Shown in pieces: positions 31,641 to 40,400 of a DNA stretch of 64,000 nucleotides. How positions within the stretch are numbered: position 1 is the stretch's first letter; the number at the start of each line of letters is the position of its first letter. This DNA comes from Nocardioides pinisoli. Its GTDB lineage: Bacteria; Actinomycetota; Actinomycetes; Propionibacteriales; Nocardioidaceae. The notes below the pieces were generated by a model that had not been told where the DNA came from, ran no database searches, and saw only the letters and a list, made by a program, of their open reading frames with translations. Where the stretch lies: contig NZ_JANARS010000005.1 of the NCBI RefSeq assembly GCF_024199985.1, positions 248,001-312,000 of the forward strand, given 5' to 3'. The position numbers and the translations under genes were made by a program.

Positions 31641-33098
31641 TCAGGACGCGTGCGCCACCGGCGTACGACCGCCGAGCTCGCGCAGGCGCGCGCCCACCTC
31701 GGCCGCGACCGCGACGGCGAGGTCGCGCGGTGACTCCCCGTCGATCTCTGGCACCACGTGCTGGACGACGCGGTCGGCGAGGAGGTCGGCAGCGCGCACC
31801 CGCTGGCGCGTGGCCATCTCGGCGGCGTGGGCGGTGTCGCCGTGCACGATGAGGCTCGCGCCCTCGGGCGGGAGCGGGGAGAGCCAGGCGTGCTCGGTGG
31901 CGATGACCGTCCGGGCGGGCAGGAACGCCAGCGCCCCTCCCCCGCAGCCCTGCCCGAGGATCACCGACACGGTGGGCACGGTCATGGTGGTCAGGGTCGC
32001 GATGCAGCGGGCGATCTCACCGGCGATGGCGCGCTCCTCCGCCTCGGGCGAGAGCTCGGCGCCCGGGGTGTCGATGACGCTGACCAGCGGCAGCCCGAGC
32101 TCCTCGGCCAGCCGCATCCCGCGCCGCGCCTCGCGCAGCGCGCCGGGTCCCATCGCATGCCCGGGCACCTGGCGGGAGCGGTCCTGCCCGATGACGACGC
32201 ACGGCTGGTCGTCGAGGCGGGTCAGCGCGACGAGCACGGTCGAGTCGCGCTCGCCCTCGTCGGTGCCGCGCAGCTGGAGTGTGCCCGCTGCACCGTGGGC
32301 GAGGAGATCGCGCACGCCGACCCGGTCCGTACGACGGGTGCGCTCGACGCTGTCCCAGGCGGGGTGGTCGCCGATCGGGCGCGCCGCGCGGATCGGCAGC
32401 CGGCCGGGGCCGGGCGGGTCGACGAGCACGGCCAGGGCGCTGTCGACCATGGCCGGGAGGTCCTCGGCGGCGACGACGCCGTCGATGACGCCCGCGGCGG
32501 CGAGGTTCTCAGCGACCTGCACGCCGGGGCGGAACGGACGCCCGTTGAGACCCTCGTAGACCTTGGGTCCGAGGAAGCCCACCAGCGCCCCGGGCTCGGC
32601 GACGGTCACGTGGCCGAGCGAGCCCCACGACGCGTACACGCCGCCGGTGGTCGGGTGGCGCAGGTGGACGAGGTAGGGCAGGCCGGCGGCCCGGTGGTCC
32701 ATCAGGGCGCGGGAGATCTCGACCATGCGCACGAAGGCCGGCGTGCCCTCCTGCATCCGGGTGCCTCCCGACGCGGTGCTGGCGAGCAGGGGCAGCCCCT
32801 CGGCCGTCGCGCGGCGCACGGCCGCGGTGATCCGGTCGGCGGCGGCGCGGCCGATCGAGCCGGCAAGGAAGCGGAACTCGTTGACCACGACCGCGACCGG
32901 CCGGCCGCGGACCTCGCCGCGGCCGGTGAGCACGGACTCGTCGGTGCCCGCCTTCGCGGCGGCGGCCTCGAGCTCGGCGCGGTAGCCCGCGTCGGCGTAG
33001 GACAGGTCGACGGGCTCGTCCCACGAGGTGAAGGTGCCCTCGTCGAGCACCAGGTCGAGCAGCTCGTGGGCGGTCCAGCGCTTCGTCTGCTGCGTCAC
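31641..33098 (-). CDS. Acyl-CoA carboxylase carboxyltransferase, fused beta/alpha type
   Basis: The 485-residue product contains both halves of a biotin-dependent carboxyltransferase. The first half has VVVNEFRFLAGSIG, LLASTASGGTRMQEG and TTGGVYASWGSLGH; the second has EARRGMRLAEELGLPLVSVI, DTPGAELSPEAEERAIAGEI and ILGQGCGGGALAFLP. Such enzymes move CO2 between carboxybiotin and an acyl-CoA, usually acetyl-CoA and malonyl-CoA. No biotin carboxylase or carrier gene is nearby. It follows a family III CoA-transferase gene 61 bases upstream, with a MatC-like carrier before that, so it may act in dicarboxylate (for example malonate) use. Confidence 0.88.
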   Translation of the reverse strand: MTQQTKRWTAHELLDLVLDEGTFTSWDEPVDLSYADAGYRAELEAAAAKAGTDESVLTGRGEVRGRPVAVVVNEFRFLAGSIGRAAADRITAAVRRATAEGLPLLASTASGGTRMQEGTPAFVRMVEISRALMDHRAAGLPYLVHLRHPTTGGVYASWGSLGHVTVAEPGALVGFLGPKVYEGLNGRPFRPGVQVAENLAAAGVIDGVVAAEDLPAMVDSALAVLVDPPGPGRLPIRAARPIGDHPAWDSVERTRRTDRVGVRDLLAHGAAGTLQLRGTDEGERDSTVLVALTRLDDQPCVVIGQDRSRQVPGHAMGPGALREARRGMRLAEELGLPLVSVIDTPGAELSPEAEERAIAGEIARCIATLTTMTVPTVSVILGQGCGGGALAFLPARTVIATEHAWLSPLPPEGASLIVHGDTAHAAEMATRQRVRAADLLADRVVQHVVPEIDGESPRDLAVAVAAEVGARLRELGGRTPVAHAS

Positions 33099-33159
33099 GG
33101 GGCCACCGGAGCGTTGTTCGGGGGAGCGCAGCGGAGGAGAAGAACGTCGTGGGGTGTGT

Positions 33160-34434
33160 TCACGCGCCGCCCCCGCCGACCCAGGCGCGGATCTCGTCGG
33201 CGTGCTGGTCGAGCAGCGGCGGCGCCACGTGGTCGCGACGGGTCACCTCGGTGCCCTCGGCGTCGAAGAACCGCAGCGGCGGACCGGGCAGCGTCAGGGC
33301 GCCGAGCGACGGGTGCTCGACGTCGACCAGCAGGCCCTGGCTGGCGACCTGGTCCCACTCGTAGACCTCGTCGAGCGTGCGCACCTTGCCGGCCGGCACG
33401 CCGACCTCGGCGAGCCGGGCCAGCAGCGGCTCGGCGTCCCAGTCGGCGAAGGCCTGCTCGACCAGCGCGATGACGTCCTCGCGGCGCGCGACGCGCTCAC
33501 CGTTGGTGGCCATGCCCTCGGTGTCGGGGTCGAGCCCGAAGCCCGCGCAGAACTTCCGCCACAGGCCCTCGCTGCCCAGCGCGATCTGCACCGCGCCGTC
33601 GCGGCAGCGGAACAGGCCGTAGGGGGCGATCGACGGGTGGTGGTTGCCCTGCGCACGGCCGACCTCGCCGGCGACGGTCCAGCGCGTGCCCTGGAAGGCG
33701 TGCACGCCGACGACGGACGCCAGCAGCGACGTACGCACGACCTGCCCCCTGCCGGTGACGTCGCGCTCGTGGAGCGCGGCGAGGATCCCGTAGGCGCCGT
33801 ACATCCCCGACAACAGGTCCGCGATCGGTACGCCGACCCGCTGCGGGTCGTCGGGACCCGAGCCCGTCAGCGACATCAGGCCGGCCTCGCCCTGGGCGAT
33901 CTGGTCGTAGCCCGCGCGGCCGCCCTCGGGGCCGTCGTGGCCGAAGCCGGTGATGGAGAGGACGACGAGGCGCGGGTTGCGCCGCATCAGCTCCTCGATG
34001 CCGAGGCCGAGGCGCTCGAGGACGCCGGTCCGGAAGTTCTCGACGAGCACGTCGGCACGCTCGACGAGGCCGACGAGGACGTCCTTGTCCGCCGCGTCCT
34101 TGAGGTCGAGGGCGATCGACTCCTTGTTGCGGTTGGTGCACAGGAAGTACGTCGACTGGCGCGCGTCGGGCTCGCCGACGAACGGCGGCCCCCAGCCGCG
34201 GGTGTCGTCGCCGCTGCCGGGCGCCTCCACCTTGACCACGCGGGCGCCGAGGTCGCCCAGCATCTGGGTGGCGTGCGGCCCGGCGAGGGCGCGGGTGAGG
34301 TCGACGACGAGCAGGTCGCTGAGCGGCCCGGTGCGCGGGGCCCGGTCGGCCTGGTCGGTCAGGTCGGTCTGGTCGGCCTGGTCGGTCAGGTCGGTCTGGT
34401 CGGTCTGGTCGGTCAGGTCGGTCTGGTCGGTCAT
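33160..34434 (-). CDS. CaiB/BaiF-type (family III) CoA-transferase
   Basis: Transfers CoA between a donor acyl-CoA and a carboxylic acid. From about residue 38 the protein follows the family: PLSDLLVVDLTRALAGPHAT, LGDLGARVVKVEAPGSGDDT, ENFRTGVLERLGLG, LSITGFGHDGPEGGRAGYDQ (the Asp is the expected catalytic carboxylate), and GVPAGKVRTLDEV. The first 30 residues are three copies of a nine-residue DQTDLTDQA-like repeat. No start codon lies between the repeats and the conserved part, so the repeats must be translated. ATG 34434 is used; GTG 34443 (GTGA overlap with the carrier gene) and ATG 34446 are alternatives. Confidence 0.9.
   Translation of the reverse strand: MTDQTDLTDQTDQTDLTDQADQTDLTDQADRAPRTGPLSDLLVVDLTRALAGPHATQMLGDLGARVVKVEAPGSGDDTRGWGPPFVGEPDARQSTYFLCTNRNKESIALDLKDAADKDVLVGLVERADVLVENFRTGVLERLGLGIEELMRRNPRLVVLSITGFGHDGPEGGRAGYDQIAQGEAGLMSLTGSGPDDPQRVGVPIADLLSGMYGAYGILAALHERDVTGRGQVVRTSLLASVVGVHAFQGTRWTVAGEVGRAQGNHHPSIAPYGLFRCRDGAVQIALGSEGLWRKFCAGFGLDPDTEGMATNGERVARREDVIALVEQAFADWDAEPLLARLAEVGVPAGKVRTLDEVYEWDQVASQGLLVDVEHPSLGALTLPGPPLRFFDAEGTEVTRRDHVAPPLLDQHADEIRAWVGGGGA
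34346..34426. repeat. Three 27-bp tandem repeats at the 5′ end of the CoA-transferase gene
   Basis: Units 34346–34372, 34373–34399 and 34400–34426 are nearly identical (TCGGCCTGGTCGGTCAGG plus GTCGGTCTGG-like remainder). The unit is a multiple of three, so copy-number changes keep the reading frame. On the coding strand it encodes Asp-Gln-Thr-Asp-Leu-Thr-Asp-Gln-Ala. Confidence 0.9.
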
Positions 34435-34439
34435 GGGGG

Positions 34440-35810
34440 TCACCATCCGGGGAGGACGAGGGCGGCCCAGACGAGCAGCGGGCCGACGAGGGTCACGATC
34501 GCGGCGTAGCCGAGGATCTGCTTGTAGTAGGTGTTCTCGTCGATGGTGTCCGGCCGGTTGGCCAGCATCAGCGCACCGTTGGTGCTGAAGGGGCTGACGT
34601 CGACGATGGTGGAGCTGACCGCGAGCGCGGCGACGAAGAGGCCTGCGGACAGGCCGCCCTCGGCGACCAGCGGGATCGCGATCGGGATGATCACGGGCAG
34701 CAGCGCGGTCGAGGAGGCGAAGGCGGAGACCACGCCGCCGACGTAGCAGAGGATCAGCGCGCCGATGGCCGCTGCGCCGAGGCCCGCGGCCCACTTCCCG
34801 ACGAACTCCGGCGAGCCGGCCGTCGTCAGGATGGTCGCGTAGGTGCTGACGCCCGCGACGAGGAGCACGGTGGGCCAGGCGATCTGCTTGACGGTGTCCT
34901 TGTAGGCCTTCGGGGTCAGCATCGACAGCAGCACGGCGGCGGTGATGGCGGCGAAGCCGATGTTCTTGTCGAAGGCGAGCGCCACGACCGCGACGGACAG
35001 GAAGGCGAGCAGCGTCAGCACGTGCTCCTTGGTGCTGCCGGCGTCCTCGGTGCCCGCCGGGTTGGGGGTGCCGGTCGTCGGGGTGGCGCCGGTGGCGGAG
35101 CGACGGTCGGAGCGGTCCGGGTGGGCGGAGCTGCGGGAGGACGTCGCGGTGGTGCCGGACCCGGCACCGACCGTGACGAGCTCGCCCTCCTCGGACATGC
35201 GGAGGGACAGCAGCCTGCGGCCGCCGAGGGCGACGAAGAGGATCGCGGCCATGAGGGTGTTGACCAGCAGGCTGGAGAGGAAGATCGTCATCTCGCTGGT
35301 GCCGAGCCCGGCGTCCTCCATGACGGAGTTGGTGATCGTGCCGTAGATCGAGATCGGCGAGAAGCCGCCGGCCTGGGCGCCGTGCACGACGAACATGCCC
35401 ATCATCAGCGGGCTGATGCCGTAGCGACCCGCGAAGCCGAGCGCGATGGGGCCGATGATCGCGCACGCCGCGGGGCTGGCCGCGCCGATCGCGGTGATGA
35501 CCGCGGTGACCGCGAACATCACCCACGGGATCAGGGCCACCCGGCCGCCGACGGACGACACCGCCGTACGCACGATGAGGTCGACCGTGCCGTTCTGCCG
35601 GGCGATGGCGAAGAGGTAGGTGACGCCGATCAGGGTGAGCACCAGGTCGGCGCTGATGCCGGCGAGGATCTCCTTCTCGTCGAGGCCGAGCGAGTACATG
35701 CCCACGAGCCACGCCGCCACGTAGGCCAGCGCGCCCATGTTGATCGGCAGCAGCGTGCCGACCACGAAGAGGGCGACCAGCGCGATGATCGCGATCCATT
35801 CCGGACCCAT
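34440..35810 (-). CDS. MatC-like dicarboxylate carrier
   Basis: A polytopic membrane protein of 456 residues. It starts MGPEWIAIIALVALFVVGTL, then ISADLVLTLIGVTYLFAIAR, close to the N-terminal signature of MatC malonate-carrier proteins. About 11 hydrophobic segments are visible, with a polar loop (SGTTATSSRSSAHPDRS) in the middle. GAASPAACAIIGPIALGF and SAFASSTALLPVIIPIAIPL resemble the paired conserved loops of ion-transporter-superfamily carriers. GGAAGG precedes ATG 35810. In the well-known mat operon the regulator is also of the GntR family, as here. The substrate is inferred, not shown. Confidence 0.82.
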   Translation of the reverse strand: MGPEWIAIIALVALFVVGTLLPINMGALAYVAAWLVGMYSLGLDEKEILAGISADLVLTLIGVTYLFAIARQNGTVDLIVRTAVSSVGGRVALIPWVMFAVTAVITAIGAASPAACAIIGPIALGFAGRYGISPLMMGMFVVHGAQAGGFSPISIYGTITNSVMEDAGLGTSEMTIFLSSLLVNTLMAAILFVALGGRRLLSLRMSEEGELVTVGAGSGTTATSSRSSAHPDRSDRRSATGATPTTGTPNPAGTEDAGSTKEHVLTLLAFLSVAVVALAFDKNIGFAAITAAVLLSMLTPKAYKDTVKQIAWPTVLLVAGVSTYATILTTAGSPEFVGKWAAGLGAAAIGALILCYVGGVVSAFASSTALLPVIIPIAIPLVAEGGLSAGLFVAALAVSSTIVDVSPFSTNGALMLANRPDTIDENTYYKQILGYAAIVTLVGPLLVWAALVLPGW

Positions 35811-35882
35811 AAGTCGTTGCCTTCCGAGTCGAGGCCGCACAGCGGGCCCCGGGGGGTGGCCCTCGTCACAATGCTGGCTCAG

Positions 35883-35923
35883 TGGCCTAGCCAATAGGAC
35901 AATGAAACGAACGTCAATAGGGT
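35883..35923. promoter_or_regulatory. Divergent promoter region with possible GntR operator
   Basis: TGGCCTAGCCA (35883–35893) is a short dyad. TTGACG (minus strand, 35917–35912) could be a −35 for the carrier operon. TAGGGT (35918–35923) ends six bases before the GntR ATG, as in leaderless genes. All lie in the 119 bases between the divergent genes. Confidence 0.4.
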
Positions 35924-35929
35924 GGATCC

Positions 35930-36637
35930 ATGTCCGAGTCGTCCTCCTTCCCGCCGCGGCTGCTCCGCACGCGTCTCTACGAGCAGGTGGCCGGGCAGAT
36001 CTCGACGTGGATCGACGACAACGGCCTGCGCGCGGGCGACAAGCTGCCGCCGGAGCGCGAGCTCGCCCAGCGCCTCGGCGTCAGCCGCGCCACGCTCAGC
36101 CAGGCGCTGGTGGCGCTCGAGGTGGTCGGCGTGGTCGAGGTCCGCCACGGCGACGGGACGGTCGTCACCGCCCGCCACCAGACGTCGAGCCGCATCGTGG
36201 AGGCGATCCGCAGCCACGCCGACCGGCTGCCGGAGATCATCGAGACCCGCGACGCGCTGGAGACCAAGATCGCCGCGCTCGCCGCCGTGCGCCGCACCGA
36301 CGACGACCTCGCCCGCATCGACGACGCCCTCGCCTCCATGGCCGCCGACATCGAGGCCGGCGGGCGCGGCGTGGAGGGCGACGAGCGCTTCCACGGCGCC
36401 GTGACCGCCGCCTCCCACTCCCTCCTGCTCGCCCGGCTGATGGACGAGATCGGTGACCTCATCAAGGAGACCCGGCTGGAGTCGCTCGGGCAGCCCGGGC
36501 GTCCGCAGGACTCCCTGGCCGGGCACCGCGCGATCGCCGAGGCGATCCGCGCCGGCGACCCCGCGGCGGCGGCCGAGGCGATGCACGCCCATGTCGCGAT
36601 GGTCAGCGACGTCGCCCTCATCCGCGAGGCGCAGTGA
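35930..36637 (+). CDS. GntR-family regulator, FadR subfamily
   Basis: A 235-residue transcription regulator. The N-terminal winged helix has LYEQVAGQISTWIDDNGLRA, GDKLPPERELAQRLGVSRAT and VEVRHGDGTVVTA. The C-terminal FCD ligand domain has FHGAVTAASHSLLLARLMDE and GHRAIAEAIRAGDPAAAAEAM, including the His residues that often bind a metal and an acid ligand. It is divergent from the MatC-like carrier operon and overlaps the TauE-like gene by four bases, so it likely controls acid uptake and export. Confidence 0.9.
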   Translation: MSESSSFPPRLLRTRLYEQVAGQISTWIDDNGLRAGDKLPPERELAQRLGVSRATLSQALVALEVVGVVEVRHGDGTVVTARHQTSSRIVEAIRSHADRLPEIIETRDALETKIAALAAVRRTDDDLARIDDALASMAADIEAGGRGVEGDERFHGAVTAASHSLLLARLMDEIGDLIKETRLESLGQPGRPQDSLAGHRAIAEAIRAGDPAAAAEAMHAHVAMVSDVALIREAQ

Positions 36638-37404
36638 CAGCACTCGAGGCGCTCCTGGTGCTCGCCACCGGGCTGGGCGCCGGCGTGCTCTCCTCCACCG
36701 TCGGGGTGGCGTCGCTCCTCAGCTTCCCCGTGCTGGTCGCGCTCGGCCTGCCGCCGGTCGTGGCCAACGTGTCCAACACCCTCGGCCTGATCCCCGGCGG
36801 GATGGGCGGCGTCCTGGGCTACCGCGCCGAGGTGCGCGAGGCCGGCCCCATCGCCCGCACGATCGTGCTCGTCTGTGCGCTGGGGGCGATGCTCGGGGCG
36901 GCCCTGCTGCTCGGCCTTCCCCCCGGTGTCTTCGAGACGATCGTCCCCTACCTCATCCTCTTCACGTGCCTGCTGGTCGGCGTGCAGCCCCGCATCGCGG
37001 CCTGGCTCCGGGCGCGCCACGAGACCCGGCACGGCGTCGCGATGGCGGAGCGCCGGCACATGTCGCCAGCCACCACGGCCTTCGCCACGATCACCGGGGT
37101 CTACGGCGGCTACTTCGGTGCCGGCGCGGGCGTGATGATGGTGGCCGTCCTCGGCATCGGCACCGACCTCGAGCTGCGCATCGTCAACGGCCTCAAGACG
37201 CTGTCGCTCATGGTGGGCAACGTCGTCGCCGGCCTGATCTTCATCGTCGTGGCCGACCCGCGCTGGGACGTCGTGGTGCTGCTCGCCGCCGGATCGCTGG
37301 TGGGCGGCTACGTCGGCGCCCGCATCGGTCGCAAGCTCCCCGACGCGGCCTTCCGGTGGGCGGTCGTCGCCGCGGGCGTCGTGGCCGCGGTCCTGCTCTT
37401 CTGA
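36634..37404 (+). CDS. TauE/SafE-family permease
   Basis: A 256-residue membrane protein with seven to eight helices and the two-fold TauE/SafE pattern: VGVASLLSFPVLVALGLPPV with NVSNTLGLIPGGMGGVLGYR in the first half, and GVYGGYFGAGAGVMMVAVLG with NGLKTLSLMVGNVVAGLIFI in the second. Members export sulfite, sulfoacetate or other organic anions. The GTG start overlaps the GntR gene as GTGA, so both form one unit; it may export a by-product of the divergent dicarboxylate cluster. Confidence 0.88.
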   Translation: MTALEALLVLATGLGAGVLSSTVGVASLLSFPVLVALGLPPVVANVSNTLGLIPGGMGGVLGYRAEVREAGPIARTIVLVCALGAMLGAALLLGLPPGVFETIVPYLILFTCLLVGVQPRIAAWLRARHETRHGVAMAERRHMSPATTAFATITGVYGGYFGAGAGVMMVAVLGIGTDLELRIVNGLKTLSLMVGNVVAGLIFIVVADPRWDVVVLLAAGSLVGGYVGARIGRKLPDAAFRWAVVAAGVVAAVLLF

Positions 37405-37409
37405 GCCGA

Positions 37410-37425
37410 GACGTCGTACGACGTC
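37410..37425. repeat. Perfect 16-bp palindrome between convergent genes
   Basis: GACGTCGTACGACGTC lies in the 19-base gap between the TauE-like gene and gdh. A 12-bp version, CGTCGTACGACG, occurs at 57748–57759 in another intergenic region. Confidence 0.7.
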
Positions 37426-40400
37426 AGGACAGCAGGCCGCGCACCACCCGCAGGCCGACGGACAGCCGGGCCAGCTCCGCGCTCTCCTCGCGGCAGATCT
37501 CCTCCAGCGTCGACGCCGAGCGGGCCACCAGGTCCTCGTCGGCGTCCTCCCAGGCGGCCACCCGGGCGGGCGCGGAGTCGGCGGCGTCGGTCGACTCGAG
37601 CACCTGGGCGGTCAGCTGCTGGTGGACGCCGTAGAGGTCGTCGCGCACGGCGGCCCGGGCCATCGTCTGCCAGCGGTCGTCGCGGGGCAGGGCGAAGATC
37701 CGTTCGACGAGGGCCGGCAGCCCCAGCCGCTCGCCGAGGGCGAAGTGGACCCGGGCCACCTCGACCGGGTCGAGGCCGAGCCGGTCGGCGGTCTCGACGA
37801 TGCCGAGCAGGGCGTAGGCGGGCGCCAGCACCGCGACGCGCGAGGCCAGGTCGTCCGGGACGCCCTGGTCGGTGAGGCGCTTCTCGCGCGAGCGGTAGTC
37901 GTCGAGCTCGCGGCCGCTCATGATCCCCGGCAGCTCGGCCATGACCGCCTGCACGCGGCCGCGGAAGAACTCGACCGTGGCGCTCGAGTCGAGCGGGGGC
38001 CGCCGGTTGGTGACCAGCCAGCGCGACGCGCGCTCGACGAGCGTCCGCATCTCGATCCGCATGCGGGTCTGGCGCTCGGCCGGCACCTGGTTGTCGAGGG
38101 CGGCGATCTCCTGGCGCAGCGGCAGCGAGCCGAAGATCTCGCGGGCCACGAAGTTGGCCCGGGTCAGGTCGGCGGGGCTGGCCCCGGTCTCGCCCTGCAG
38201 GCGCGGCCAGAAGGTCATCCCGGCGCCGTTGACCAGGTCGTTGACCACCTGCGTCACGATGATCTCGCGCCGCAGCGGGTGGTCCTCGATGGCCGCCTCG
38301 AGGTCGGGCTTCATGCGGCTGGGGAAGTAGGCGAGCAGGTCCTCGCGCAGGTAGGGGTCGTCGGGCAGGTCGGACTCGACGAGCTCCTCGGCCAGCACGA
38401 TCTTGGTCCACGCCAGCAGCACCGACAGCTCGGGCGCCGACAGCGCCTGCTTGCGGTCCAGGCGGCGTCGTACCTGCCGGGTGCTGGGCAGGCCCTCCAG
38501 CTCGCGGTTGAGCACGCCGCGCTTCTCCAGCGCGCGCATCCAGTCCTCGTGCACGTGCAGCAGCGACGGGGCGTGGGCCTGCGCGTTGGCGAGCGCGAGG
38601 TTCTGCTCGTAGTTGTCGCGCAGGACGAGCTGGCCGACCTCCTCGGTCATGTCCGCGAGGAGCTCGTTGCGCGCCGCCTCGGTCATCGCACCCGAGCGCA
38701 CGACGCGGTCCAGGAGGATCTTGATGTTGACCTCGTGGTCGGAGGTGTCGACGCCGGCCGAGTTGTCGATGAAGTCGGTGTTGATCCGGCCACCGTCGCC
38801 GCGGGCGCCGAACCGGGCGTACTCCACCCGCCCGAGCTGCGTGAACCCGAGGTTGCCGCCCTCGCCGACGCACCTGACCCGCAGGTCCTCGCCGTTGACG
38901 CGGATCGCGTCGTTGGCCTTGTCGCCGGCGTCGGCGTTGGTCTCCTCCGCCGACTTCACGTAGGTGCCGATGCCGCCGTTCCAGAGCAGGTCGACCGGTG
39001 CGAGCAGGATCGCCTTCATCAGCTCGGCGGGGGTCATCGCCGTGGTGCCGGCGGGGATGCCGAGGACCTCGCGCGCCTGCGCCGAGATGGGGATGGACTT
39101 GGCCGAGCGCGGCCACACGCCGCCGCCCTCGGAAATCAGCGAGGTGTCGTAGTCCTTCCAGCTCGACCGCGGCAGGTCGAAGAGCCGGCGCCGCTCGGCG
39201 TAGGACGACGCGGCGTCGGGCGATGGGTCGATGAAGATGTCGCGGTGGTCGAAGGCCGCCACCAGCCGGGTGTGCTCGGAGCAAAGCAGGCCGTTGCCGA
39301 AGACGTCGCCGGACATGTCGCCGATGCCGACCGCCGTGAAGTCCTCGGCCTGGCAGTCGACGCCCATCTCGCGGAAGTGCCGCTGCACCGAGACCCACGC
39401 ACCCTTGGCGGTGATGCCCATCGCCTTGTGGTCGTAGCCGACCGAGCCACCGGAGGCGAACGCGTCGCCGAGCCAGAAGCCGTAGTCCTTGGCCACGCCG
39501 TTGGCGATGTCGGAGAAGGTCGCGGTGCCCTTGTCGGCCGCCACGACGAGGTAGGAGTCGTCACCGTCGTGCCGGACGACCTCGCGCGCCGGCACCGTGA
39601 CGCCGTCGACGAGGTTGTCGGTGATGTCGAGGAGGCCAGAGATGAAGGTCTTGTAGCAGGCCACTCCCTCGGCCAGCCACGCGTCGCGGTCCGACGGGTC
39701 GGGCAGCTGCTTGCAGAAGAACGCGCCCTTCGCGCCGACCGGCACGATCACGGTGTTCTTGACCATCTGCGCCTTGACCAGGCCCAGCACCTCGGTGCGG
39801 AAGTCGTCGCGCCGGTCCGACCAGCGCAGGCCGCCGCGGGCGACGGCGCCGAAGCGCAGGTGCGACCCCTCGACGCGCGGGCTGTAGACGAAGATCTCGA
39901 AGCGCGGGCGGGGCTCGGGCAGGTCGGGGATGGCCGACGGCTCGAGCTTGAACGAGATGTAGGGGTGCACCTGGCCGTCGGCCGAGCGCTGGAAGAAGTT
40001 GGTGCGCAGCGTCGCGCGGACCAGGGTGCGGTAGGAGCGCAGGATGCGGTCGTGGTCGAGGCTGACCACGTCGTCGAGCGCCTTGGCCAGTCGCTCCTCG
40101 ACCGCCTCCACCTTGGCCACCCGCGCCTCGGCGTCGTGCTCCAGCGACCGGTCGCCCCGACCCGGGTCGAAGCGCGACTCGAACAGCTCGACGAGCAGCC
40201 GGGTGATGTCGACGTTGCTGCGCAGCGCGCCCTCGATGTAGTCGAGCGCGAAGGGCGAGTTGCCCTGCTTGAGGTACTTCGCGTAGGCCCGCAGCACCGT
40301 GGCCTGTCGCCACGTCAGGCCGGCGGCGAGGACGAGCTGGTTGAAGCCGTCGATCTCGTTGTAGCCGTCCCAGACCGCGCGGAGCGCCTCGGCGAACAGG

